A DNA stretch of 64,000 bases from assembly GCA_023159155.1 (NCBI GenBank), contig JAJNNX010000059.1:124001-188000 (forward strand), given 5' to 3'. The notes under the pieces were generated by a model. The model did not search any database and had not been told where the DNA came from. It was given only the letters and a program-made list of their open reading frames with translations. The position numbers were made by a program, and so were the translations under genes. This DNA comes from Ustulina deusta. Its lineage: Eukaryota; Ascomycota; Sordariomycetes; Xylariales; Xylariaceae. The stretch's first letter is position 1, and the number at the start of each line of letters is the position of its first letter. Shown piece by piece: positions 20,678 through 31,300 of the stretch.

Positions 20678-21654
20678 GTCCTTGAGGCGCAAGACGCAGC
20701 AGCTAGGGTATAGGGGTATAGGAGTAGGGAATGATTAGCAGAGGCAGTGTAATAAGCAGTTGCTTACCACGAGAATCTGCTGCAATATTGAACACTCGGT
20801 ACGAAGTGCTCTGCTGACTTATTATGGCGCGTGGCGGCCCTACCGGTTCTGTCTTCATGAAGCGCCCTCCCATTGTGGCCGCCGGCGTTCCGGTTTGCTA
20901 TCGGTGCCTCGACTCTACTAGAGCACCGTATTGAGGAAAACAAAACTGTCGAACTGGTAGTAAATGGTATCAGGCTCAGGGGTCTCTACCCCCCTCGCGC
21001 TTGATGTACTTCTGGTAGCAGATTGTATCAGGCTTAAGCTCAAGAGTGACTTTGTGACGATTCTTTATTAGTAATCGTGTGCAAGTTGTTGTTCATATTA
21101 CCCCTGGGGGTGGTGGCTTCGGCCTCGACTGCCATGGGTGCAGCGATGGCCCGGTTAGCGAAGATTGCCACGAGGACCTGGAGAGCGAGGTGATTCACCA
21201 ACAAGCAGTGTTTGGTGAGTTTTTCTTTGGTAGGAGACTGAGAAACTGCAAGAGATGGGGGAGGTAGCAAAGGCTAAGATGTGTCTTTTACAACACCTTG
21301 TTCTGAGACCCTTCTGAGATACAAATAGCAAGAGGACGAGTCCAGTGTCTGATTCGATATAGCCCTCGCACGTTCAGCTGTTGAGTACGAAGTTCAAGTT
21401 CAAGACAACTCGGAACCACTACCGTTTAGGCTTGGGCCGGGTTCAGAAGCCGAGCTAGCAGAGCAGAGAATATTAGACCCGATTTACTGCCATGGGAATT
21501 TCCCTCAGCTCACACGCCTAATAGATCATGATGTTGCCGTCTCGGTCGATGGCCCCGAAAAGATCAACCGCACATCTGTCAAACTGTATCTTATAATTGA
21601 TCATTACTCCACACCTCCGCGAGAGCAAACAATGGATTGATGGCTAAATTCGAC
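20678..21654. other. Spacer between NACHT and second HET gene
   Basis: Contains the second copy of the 50-bp repeat at 20781-20830. The two genes converge here, so it is shared 3' flank. Short frames around 21040-21270 on both strands overlap each other and show no family resemblance. Confidence 0.45.
20781..20830 (+). repeat. 50-bp dispersed repeat, copy B
   Basis: Begins tgcaatattgaacactcgg and matches 3681-3730 with about seven differences, mostly transitions. It lies ~100 nt after the ankyrin gene's stop. Its partner sits beside a palindromic element 17 kb away; no such element is seen here. Confidence 0.65.
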
Positions 21655-23568
21655 CTAGACAAGAAAAAACTGTAGTGGCAAGTTTCCCGCCTCCCTGCTA
21701 GCCTCCGCATAGAATCCCTCCATGAGGCCGAATGCCCACACATCTCCTAGTAACTGGAAACTTCTGCCCTCATGTCGTTCATCGTTGGTTTTAAAAGGTC
21801 GGAGAGCAAACGGTACTGAAGAGCCTAACAGGATAGCAGTTTCGTCACCAGCGCGGACACAGCGGGGACCCATTCCGATATAATATCCGAGATACTCATC
21901 GCTTCCAGTATAGAAACGTCTGTGCGAGCAGCTGGATCTCAGAGTCTCGTAAAGTTCATCCTCGTCACCTTGTAACGGAGCAGAAGGGTGCGATATCAGC
22001 TTCTCCAGCAGCGCGGCGAATTCTATTACGTCGTTTACGCTCGCGTTCTGACCGTAACGGTTTTGACCAAGTATTATGGTTTCAACCATATTATATGGGA
22101 TATCAACACCCCCTAATTTAAACTCTGACCACCATCCGCTCTCTTTTTTATCAAGCTTCCCGACCATCACCATCAGACTTCCGAGAATTTCTGCGACACG
22201 TGCTCTGTTCTCCCATATACTAGGTTCGAAGACATCGGACACCTCGATAATGCGCGAGACGGCGTAGCCAGATACGCAGAGGACATCACGACCAACAAAG
22301 TCACTTCTTAAGTCTTCACCATACAGGCATTGCTCTGCATTAGCACGGAACATGAGATCTCCAAGGGGCTCTGCGTCGTGAGCCTCGTCGAACGGTCGGT
22401 CTATTCGGGCTACCCATGAAGGGTAACCGTCGAGCTCGAGATCTTGATCCGTGACCCGGTGCCTAGTCTCTCGGAGTATGCCTAGGCTGTTCAGCTCTTG
22501 TATCGCGTAACGGGTAGCGTCGCGCATGACTTCGTGGCACGGCTTTCTGTATTCAATTCCCAACAAGGACATTTCAGGGGAGGATTCCGCCTCCTTGTCT
22601 ACCATACTGAGAATCGCGAAGACCTTGTCTCTCGGTTCCGAGCATTGACGATACTGTGCCATCAGCAACAACGAAGTCAGGTTTCGCTCGTAGGAGTACT
22701 CGGCGGCGGAGGCCGAGTCCTTGTCGTCTACTAAAGACCACATGTCGGCTGCGTTGTGTAGGGCATCTTGATCGTAGAACCACGGCGATAAAGAAGTCTT
22801 GTGATAACACAGCCATATGGCTACCCTTAGGAGCACACTCAGGTTGATTGAGAAACTGCGGCCGCAGAAACATGTATTGACAACTGCAAGGGTGGCTTCT
22901 TGTATAATCCATAATCGTCTATATCATAAGCCGGGTGATAACATAAGCTAACTTGGACCTCATTTGAGGACTCACTGGAACCATGGTCTCCCAAAAACGG
23001 AGGTAAGAGCACGTTCATCAAGCCGACACTCCAGCTCATCATCGGCATACCCGCCTCCATGCAAATGCCGTCTCATTAAGCTGTGGAACTCGGAGAAGTC
23101 AGACGTTTTGCGCCGTATTTCCTGGTACAGTCGTTCGGCCATTTCGAAGGCGTCCCTTGTCCGCTCGTCGCTCTCTCCGAGATAGACCAGATTGCCTTTC
23201 GCGGACCTGTAGATATCGGCCATCATGCCCACTTGATACGCCCGCTCGTCTAGGTCCGTCTGGTTGATGCAGATCGAGTCGATCCAGATGACGCGGGGCC
23301 CTTCGGCTCTCCGCATGCATCTGAGTGCCGCGACGGCACTTGCCGGGACGTCGACGACATTGCCGTCCACAGTGATGGGGTCGCGTGCCGTGGCGTCTCC
23401 CCAGGAGTACGAGATGGTCTCGTAAACTACGGCGGGGTCATCGAGGACTGCATGAGTGAGGTGTGACTGAAGTGCCTCTTCCTCTCGCCCCGCAAAGACA
23501 GTGAGCAACCGGATCGCCTTTCGAACCCTTTCCAGGGGCTCATATAAGAGCGTCGACGAGTTCTGCAT
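21655..23568 (-). CDS. HET-domain protein, two exons
   Basis: Exons 23568-22976 and 22918-21655 flank a 57-nt intron (GTGAGT...ATATAG) and give 618 aa. Splicing restores 'GRPWFQ' + 'RLWIIQEATLA', the conserved bridge of HET proteins, which confirms the intron. The HET domain spans ~45-200: 'YETISYSWGD' at 49-58 and 'VIWIDSICINQTD' near 93-105. Further on, 'SEPRDKVFAILSMV' and 'YPSWVARIDRP' are typical downstream blocks. The C-terminus carries 'LGYYIGMGPRCVRAGDETAILLGSSVPFALR', the same module as in the HET gene at 14812. Intact, with no stop. It faces the NACHT gene tail to tail, giving a HET / NLR / HET group. Role in incompatibility or programmed cell death is inferred from the family. Confidence 0.85.
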
Positions 23569-24074
23569 TGCCGAATGAGCAGAGGTGGTTACCTGTCTCT
23601 GACCTACGCAGTACCTATTTGTTCATAATTCGGACACGTGACGGTTAAACTATCGGCGATTGGCGTTTGCGCTTGTCTTTCTCAACGAACAGCGACTGTC
23701 ATAGCGTTGGGGAGAAAAGCGAAGCCGTCGAGGAATTGACATGAAACCACCGTGAGCGGTAATATATTGGCACTGTCCTTCGTACCTTCCCACACTCTCT
23801 AGGTACTGTAGTGGGGGATTGAGTGGGGACAGAAGCGTTGTTACAGTTCCGGAATAGCGAGAACGCTTCCGAAATTCACAAGAGTTCCGAAATCCACAAC
23901 GCTTCCGGTCCCAGATATAGTTCTAAAGCAAAATTTAGTACAGAAATACTTACAGAATGGTTCAGTGTTCTATCGCTAAAGTCTTAAGGCTTCGTACGCT
24001 ATAGCTTGCAGACCAACCAACTTATACAGACCTACTATACAGACCTATACAGACCTAGCCATACAGACCTAGCC

Positions 24075-24164
24075 TGACCTAGCCATACTGACTGACCTAG
24101 CCATACTGACTGACCTAGCCATACTGACTGACCTAGCCATACTGACTGACCTGGCCATACAGAC
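24075..24164 (+). repeat. 18-bp minisatellite, five copies
   Basis: The unit tgacctagccatactgac is repeated head to tail: four perfect copies (24075-24146) and a fifth with two changes. Shorter related words (atacagacctag) lead into it from about 24026. It lies inside the inverted-repeat element 23822-24777. Confidence 0.9.
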
Positions 24165-24382
24165 TTAGCCAGCCAAATTCTAACTTAGAAAAATCCAGCC
24201 CATCCCAGTCAACCTACCACTTTTACACATACACACACACCCACCCACCTTGGCTAGCGGCCACACCACTACCCCTACCAGTCTTACTACGTACCTAGCC
24301 AATTATATGGACCTATCCAGTCGATCGGGCTACTTCGTATACCCTACGACGTATATATAACAAAGGTTAGCCTGCTTGGCTG

Positions 24383-24416
24383 TTTGTTGGTTGGTTGGTT
24401 GGTTGGCTGGTTGGTT
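24383..24416 (+). repeat. (TTGG)n tract
   Basis: A run of ttgg/ttgt/ctgg tetranucleotides, about eight units with two interruptions. Simple-sequence repeat inside the 23822-24777 element. Confidence 0.8.
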
Positions 24417-24548
24417 AGCTAACTGTAGCCTAGGCAGATTACCTACGCTTATACCGTACGACTCCTTTACATACCTAGTATGTACAACTACGACCTGTAC
24501 GAAACAATAGATCAATATGAGGGCTATTAGAAGGGCTATTAAGAAGGC

Positions 24549-24583
24549 AATTAAGAAAGTAATTAAGAAAGTAATTAAGAAGT
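24549..24583 (+). repeat. 12-bp tandem repeat (aattaagaaagt)
   Basis: Nearly three head-to-tail copies of a 12-bp unit, preceded by looser 'gggctatt' duplication at 24521-24540. Also within the 23822-24777 element, which seems to be a focus of tandem growth. Confidence 0.75.
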
Positions 24584-25883
24584 AGGTTAGGTGGGTAGCA
24601 TTTAGGCTTAGCATAGTAAGTAGTTAGGCAGTATAATTTAGCTATATTTAGTGCTTAATAGTAATAAAATATAGGGCATTTATAGGGCAGTTATAGGGGG
24701 TTCACAACGCTTCTGCAAGTAGGAAGCGTAATGTTTTACAGAAGCGTTGTGGTATTTACAACGCTTCTGAACCCACTATAATTGACGCTACAGTATTTTC
24801 GAAAATGCCTCGTTGCGATGGCACTAGGGTGTATGGGATCAGGCCACCACAGTAGCCACAACAATTGTCTTAGCTAATAACACAGTATTTATACGGCTCA
24901 TGAGCGTAACTAACGGTGAGGTATCTATACCAGGTTAAGACAGGTCAACCGTTCTGCACATTTTAGTCATCATCATCTTCTACATATCACTCTATTAGCT
25001 AGGGGCTACCGAACTTCTTAAAGAGTCATGACTTGCCTATCAAACAACCTACATACCTAGGTTGCGTGTTCAGAACCTCAAGTTCAAACGCACTAGGTTG
25101 ATAGTTTCTACCCAACACCTGCTACGGTCTAGTTGGATTTCAGTGGTTCTAGATATTTTCTGCAGGCTTCCGAGGGCGTCAGCACAACAGTACCTACCAT
25201 CGTTCACCCTTCGTTTCGCCCCAGTCATTCTCTCCTGTGCTAAAAAAAACAAGAACATATAATTCTCAGGCTGCCAAGACCTGTCGATGAAAATGATAAA
25301 AGTATCCGACCCCTGAATAGCCCGACTGAGGGCTTCGCTCTTTGGCCGGCTAAAGTAGTTAGTGAGGTTTCCTGTTTTGATGGTTTACAATTTATCAATT
25401 TCTTCAACTTTGGACAACAAAGTCTTGATTCACATATATCCCCATTCAAAGCATGCCTAACTAGATAACTGTTGTATGTATAACTATCACAGCCTCTCTG
25501 ACCCGTCTCATCATTGTTTTCCACGCTTTATTCTCAGGTTCTCCTGATTCTGTGGTCTTCACATGTCCGACGATAAACAGTCGTTGCCACATTGTGCTTA
25601 TATTAGGCCATGGTCGATGGTATATCTCCGTCTCATGTCTGCCTACCCTAAGCTTCCTTTTCGAGGAGGAGTTGTGCGAGAAGTTCTATACCACCACTAC
25701 TAGAAGTCTTTATGCCCCGGCCGATGTCCACCAAGACCGACACAGGCCAATGCAAGATCGTTCTCTCTGATCTTAGCCCGAGCCAGACCGAGCAGCGCTG
25801 AGAATAAACAGCAAGTAGCTACATGAGTCCCAGCATCACGATCAACGTGGTATGATAACACCACCGGCCGTTGCATCACCCAT

Positions 25884-28783
25884 TCACCGCCCCAAATCCA
25901 CATGCCGAACAAGAACAAGCTGCTCGGGCTCCCCTCCCCTTCCCCTCCCATGCTTCTCCCCAAAGAAGCCCCCAACAGCACGCCCCAGCACCTCCCTCCA
26001 CAGCCCCGCAACGATATCCTTCAACTCATCGCCCGTCTGCCGGAAATCCGGGAACGAGTTCACCTCGAGCAGATAGACATGTCCAGCCGCATCGACGAGG
26101 AAATCGAGCCCGAAGATCTCGAACGCGTTGCCGAGGGGCCGGAAATGCATCTGCATCGAGCGGGCGGCGGCCTCGAAGGCCTCGCCCGTGATATCGCAGA
26201 TCTGGTCGAAGATGTGTGCTTTCGCCTCCTTTGCTTGGGTTGGCATTGACGATGGCGAGGCCGAGGACGAGGGGGGAAATGCCGAGAGGGGCAGATCCCA
26301 GAACGGCTGGACCGTATTCGCCGCCACGGAGCGCTGGAGACACGTGTTCGTCAGGTGTGCCTCGAGATCGATATCGGCAGCGTTCGGCGCCTCATCGGCG
26401 CCATCGGGTGGAGATGACTGCTGTTTTCGGCTGCATTGGGGGGCTACGTATGGCTTCCCCGCGAACAGCGCCAGCATGCGTCTGTAAACGTAGACATCGA
26501 GCCCCCCGACGCACGCGACGTAGGTGCGGATGTGGAATTTGCGGTCGTCGCCGGGGAGGAGTAGAGGCGGGTCGATATACGGCTGAGCGACGAAGTGGCG
26601 GAGCTGCGAGGTAGTGATGTAGTCGCCTCCGTCTTCGTCGTCTCTGCCTCCGTTCTCGGCCTCGTCATCGCTATCCGGCCTTTCGGCCTCCCACCCGTCG
26701 AAGATATCCTGCAACTGAGCCATGGTGCAGAAGAGGCGAATCCCCTGTCCGCGATCGCTCATGCCTGGTTTGAGGATCCACCACTCCACCCCTTTTACTG
26801 CCCCCTTTCCTTCACCCTCGTCCGCACGACTTAGTAGAGCCTCGTTTCTTTCCAAACTGGCCCTTAGATCAAAGGCTTCTACGAGGGCGTCGTCCAAGAA
26901 CTCGGCATAGTCGACCTCGAACGCCTCGGAGCGTTTCACGTGATCCTTGAGCACAGACTGCGGACGTTTTGCAACCCACTGTTCCACGGTCGCCGCGAGG
27001 TAGTGTTTCCGTATGAGGGCTTTGCGCAGCATGTAGCTGTTGACAAGGCACGTCTCTGGGTGCGCAGCGACGAAGTCCCAATCGATGGCCTCGTAGGGCG
27101 TGATCTGGAGCACGTTTGCATGAGGGTTCGGTAAAAGTTTGGCCGGTGAAATGGCATCATCCTTGACAGCATCGAGCGGTTTAGAAAGTAGAGTGAATGA
27201 TTCTGGCGGGAATAGCGTCTCGAGCGCGGATACGATCAGCGGATGCACGTAGGCGTCTTCGTACGCGATGAGTGCGTGGAAGTGGTCTTTAGGACGTAGA
27301 GCAAGGGTCGATTCGCTGGTTACGAGCGACGAGGATGGCTTCTCTTCAATGGACTTGTGAATTTCCCTACAAGTAACCCGAGAAGTAAGATACATGGACC
27401 CGGATAACAATGGCCATAAACGCTGCAAAATCCCAGTAAATGAACGCTTAAATTCCAAACCCAGTCGTTCTAGAAGTGTGGTTTGCCTGTAATAGCCCAC
27501 TCCCTGTGTATCGCACGCAATCTATATAGACTGAAACGAAAACGGCCTTACCCAACCCAACCCAGGTGGTGAGCTATTCTCTGATCACATTTAGGTAAGG
27601 ATATCGCCCACCCGTACTCTGAACCGGACGCAGTGCAGTAAGACTGACAGACACTCACAAGTTCAACTCCTTTCCATATAAATGAGATGCTGCCTGCCAG
27701 AAGTTCGCCTTAATCGGTGTGACACTGCATAGACCGTTAGCAAGGGATTTGTAACCTGGTTCCGGCCGAACCACAACGACGAAAAAGAGTAAAAAATAAT
27801 AAAAATAAAAAATAAAAAAGAATCAAGGGGGAAGGGGGCGTGACATACCTCGTGTGACCCTCCTTGACCACCCACCCATCATTCCCCGGGGGAGCCTCCT
27901 CAACACTTCGATACACGTCCTCGAACCTCGGCTTCCATTTGAAGTGCCTATGTATTAACCCCTGGTTCTCCTCGTCTTCATCGTCGCCGTCGGTCCGGGT
28001 CCCATTCGCAGTGGCCGAGCCCTCGTCGCCACGAATGCGCTCCTCCTCCTCCTCCCCGTCGCCGACGCTGCCCTCGACCTCGGTGAAGCACGTGCCGCCG
28101 TCGCCCCAGTAGTTCTGCAGCATGGGCGTGAAGACGGTGCGGCGGCTCTCGAGCCCCGGGAGCAGCGCGACGTTGACCGTGTACAGGTCCACGGACCCGT
28201 CGGCGGGCCACTGCGCGGCCAGGGCCTCGATGACGCGCACGCTGTGCCGCGTCGCCTCGGCGACGATGGCGGGGTCCTTGGGGTCCTGGCGGTCCTTGAA
28301 GTGCGCGTAGCTCAGCGCGATGGCGCGGCGTCGGCAGACGGCGGCCTCCAGGGCGGCGCCCAGCGTGCCCGAGCTCAACGCGAACAGCGCCGTCGAGTTA
28401 CGGCCGAAGTTGGGCCCCGAGACAACCAGGTCGATGGGCCCGCGCTCGCGGAACACGTGGTGCAGGCCGATCTGGGCGCACGACGCGGGCGTGCCGTCGA
28501 CGAGAACCCATTCCTCGACGGCGTCGCGGCCACGGCTCGGCAGTCGGTGCGTCGTCCCCTGCGGCGTCGTGTCGTCTTGCGTGTTGTAGGTGGCGGGCGG
28601 GCGGTAGTACACGGGCTTCACGGTGCGGCCGATCATGTGCGCCTTTCCTATCCATGACCGCTGCGAGTCGGGGAGGCACACGGAGACGGTGTGGCCGGCT
28701 CTCTGCAGCGCGCGAACTAGGCTGTGAACGTAAGGAGAGGCTGGACCGGGCGGGCCATCGTCGTTGGTAACGAGAATATGCAT
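25884..28783 (-). CDS. SurE phosphatase / tubulin-tyrosine-ligase fusion (Pby1-like)
   Basis: Exons 28783-27849, 27724-27659 and 27366-25884 join in frame to 827 aa. The N-terminal half is a SurE nucleotidase/phosphatase: 'MHILVTNDDGPPG' gives the metal-binding Asp pair, 'LPDSQRSWIGKAHM' and 'VSGPNFGRN' follow, and the end 'SVTPIKANFWQ' is made by the 124-nt first intron, which confirms it. The C-terminal half is a TTL-type ATP-grasp ligase: 'HFHALIAYEDAYVHPLI' (~360-380), 'WWILKPGMSDRGQG' (~529-542), 'LTNTCLQ' and 'FGLDFLVDAAGHVYLLEVNSFP'. Yeast Pby1, a P-body protein, has the same two-domain order. The second intron is 292 nt, long for this window; it keeps frame and uses a GTGAGT donor, but a small extra exon inside it is possible. 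Tubulin ligation is not proven for this family. Confidence 0.8.
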
Positions 28784-29937
28784 GCTCCTTCGCGGCTGGA
28801 TGTTCGGTGGGTGGAATACGAGTCGGGTCGGGTGTCTGATGCGACGGCCGGGGGGCAGGTAGCTGGGCAGTATTCGGAGCTGGCTCACTAATTGGTGGCG
28901 AATGACTGATAGTAGAGCAACAGGGCGAACGAAAAAGTTGCCAATGCGATACGCCTATTATCAAACTACTCAGCCAGGGTCCAGGTTCCGTCCCGAGAAT
29001 ATGTCGGGCTTGGGTTCGCGGGGGGCAGAAGGAGGTTGCGGTTTGCGGAGCGACCTTAAAGTCTCGACGCTGGCCGCAGGGCAGGTTTCATGGTGGGGGC
29101 GGGGCAATCTTCGGCGCTTCCATCTCGACATTTAGTCTCGAAGTGACGTGAGCTGCACAATTGAACAGCGGCGCTTACAAAACAACTGCGTACTGTTTGA
29201 AAGGGCCGGAACTGCTGTGGTTGGGCCTGGTAATATCGGGATAAACCTTCTAGCACCGGGTACAAGACCATTCATGGTGATGGCATCATGTTCAGCGCGA
29301 CCTAGCCTAGAACGAGCCGCTTACCTGTGGGGGAGGTATTCAACACAAACAATCATGTTGCAATGGGCACCGGGATGACAAGAATTACTTCACGACAGCT
29401 CGTGGCTACGTCGAGTAATATCACTGCCCATGTGACAAGGGCTTATTGGGCCGTTGACAGCCGAATATAATGTGTTGTTGTTGGTTCTATTTCAGCAGTA
29501 CCAAATAACATGCCGACATACAAAATCAAATTCATACTCATTGCTCGAGATGGCTTCGCAAATGATGAATTACTAACTCATTTATTATTGAGCACTGCTA
29601 CTAGCATCGTTATCTTGTCTACCGAGGGTGTGTCCCTCCGAACGTTCTCGTGAGGGTCTTACCCTGACCAGCCGTGTCCAACATCATTCTCGTAACGGCC
29701 GTCATGGCACCGCCCACTAAACGCCCAACACCTTTTGCTGAAAACCCATTCTTTCCCTTCCCACTTTCCTTCGTCATGGCCGCCGTCGTATCCTCTCTGA
29801 GTAACTAATACAAGAACAATAAAAACCTGGCGAAGAGAATAGAAAGATCCGCCCTACTCCAGTCACTCCTGTAAAGACACAAAAACCCAAAACAGGGCGC
29901 ATGCATCTTCATCGGCATCGCCGTCTGTTGTCGCAAC
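28784..29937. other. Promoter side of SurE-TTL gene and 3' flank of next gene
   Basis: The 5' flank of the SurE-TTL gene and the 3' flank of the next reverse-strand gene. No convincing frame, repeat or RNA was found. Confidence 0.45.
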
Positions 29938-31300
29938 CTAAGCACGCTGACGTTTGGTGCTAGCAGGAGACTTGACGAGGACGTCTCCTTCTCGCTTTTG
30001 ACCCTGAGGTAGAGCCCGACTCTTAGAGCGACGCCAACCATCAAAGGGACTCGGGCCCTTAGCCTTCATTGGCGTGTCGCCTCCACGGAGCTTGTCTGTA
30101 GATCGCGTAGCTCTTGCCGTGCTAGGGGGCGAAGCGGGTCCGAAGCGAGGAGCGTCTGGAGTTTCGACCTTGCCTTTAGCGTCCTGAACCGGAGTCTGGG
30201 GAACCTCAATCTCAGCAGGTTGAGCATCGTCGTCGAAGACATCCTCGATATCGGTTACAGCTTCTTCGTCTTCCACGGTAGTTGTAGCAACTTTCTTGCC
30301 CTTGGGCTCGGGTGGAAAGAGTAAGCGGGGTTTGATCGATGAGCGAGTCATCGGACGGTTGCGGATTGTTTGACCGTTGAAACCCAAATCGTCGGCTTCG
30401 TCGGCTTCAGCCTGACTGCTAGAATCGGCATCGGCATCTTCGGCGAATTTACGGAACATCTTCTTTCCTCGACTGCGCAAGATGTAGGTTAGCTTCCATC
30501 ATGGAAAGAGATTAGAGCGGTGCGGAAGGGTGAACTCACAAGACTACAAGCACTCCATCACTACGCTTCACGGCATCCTCGACCGACTGTCTGCCTTCAC
30601 CGGGAACAACGACGGGCTTTCGCTTGCTTCGCCGCTTAGATGGCTCAGCAACGACGTGGTCACCGTAGAATGGGTTCTCGGCACTCTTATCTACCTCGGG
30701 GAAGTGATCGCGCGAGTCGGTGAAAATTTCGATGTCTTCCTCCACGTCCTCTGCCCTGAAGCTGTCAAGGGTCAGACCAGAATACTTCTTGGCCTTCTTC
30801 TTGGGAGTGAGCATGTCTTCCTCGGTCGCAAAAAGATTACGCGCGATTTCACGGGACGCAGCTTCGGTTTTGGGGTTGGGTTGCTTGCGTGGAGTCTTTG
30901 CGGGGGTGGGAAGCATGCCGATGCTGTGCGAAGCAGGGATGGCGCCCTGGGATTTTTGTTGTGGTTTGGGGCTAATTCCTAAGGAGCCGGCAGCATTGGC
31001 AGTGCTCTCAGCCGTCAGGGTGCCGGATGCGCGTCGGACGGAATCCATGGTGGGTAGACGCTTCTTTATAGGTGACGTGGCAGGGGTCGAGAAAAGTGTA
31101 GAGGCCTTCGTAGAAGAACGGGTAGATTGAAAAGAGCGTGGAGAGGGTGTTCGGTTGGTAGATTGTTGTCGGGAAGAGATGCGGGCGGATTTGCGAGGAG
31201 AGAAAGGCTCCCACGGGTCATTGTACCCGTGTTTGGGGGTACCTGGAGTGTGGACTCTGCCAGGTGGTGAAGGTGTTGAAATAGCGAGACTGGAGGCCAT
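29938..31300 (-). CDS. Uncharacterised S/T-P-rich, basic, probably nuclear protein
   Basis: Exons 31300-30540 and 30472-29938 around a 67-nt intron (GTGAGT...GCGCAG) give 431 aa. I do not recognise the family. It has many Ser/Thr-Pro sites ('STPSPPGRVHTPGTP', 'LPTPAKTPRK', 'DMLTPKKKAKK', 'VPQTPVQ'), the pattern of cyclin-dependent-kinase targets, and several Lys/Arg clusters that could be nuclear signals, one at the extreme C-terminus ('STKRQRA'). A more ordered acidic stretch 'LTLDSFRAEDVEEDIEIFTD' lies near residues 180-200. Upstream of the ATG the frame stays open for 23 codons ('KEIEKILQELEQERGLKQ') and then meets a TAG that could be an intron's end, so a further 5' exon adding a short coiled coil is likely. 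A cell-cycle or chromatin role is only a guess. Confidence 0.7.

Larger units (their letters stand above)
23822..24777. mobile_element. Element with GAAGCGTTGT inverted ends
   Basis: The left end agtggggacagaagcgttgt (23822-23841) and the inverse of the right end (24758-24777, agtgggttcagaagcgttgt) agree at 18 of 20 positions. Variants of the core aacgcttc(c/t)g recur inside both ends (around 23852, 23900, 24706, 24762). The right end can fold into a perfect 12-bp stem with a 7-nt loop (24739-24750 with 24758-24769). The interior is tandem repeats, with no transposase. Dense subterminal copies of one motif are typical of short non-autonomous DNA transposons. No target duplication was evident. 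Confidence 0.55.
23569..25883. other. Repeat-rich intergenic region
   Basis: It includes a ~950-bp element with inverted ends (23822-24777), an 18-bp minisatellite and two short tandem tracts, listed separately. 24790-25880 holds no frame I can support. The right end is the 3' flank of the SurE-TTL gene. Confidence 0.5.

Noticed and set aside
27663..27875. Separate stop ending the SurE part ('LIYMERS' frame)
   Set aside because: That frame is off by one after the splice; the correct frame runs to a GTGAGT donor without a stop.
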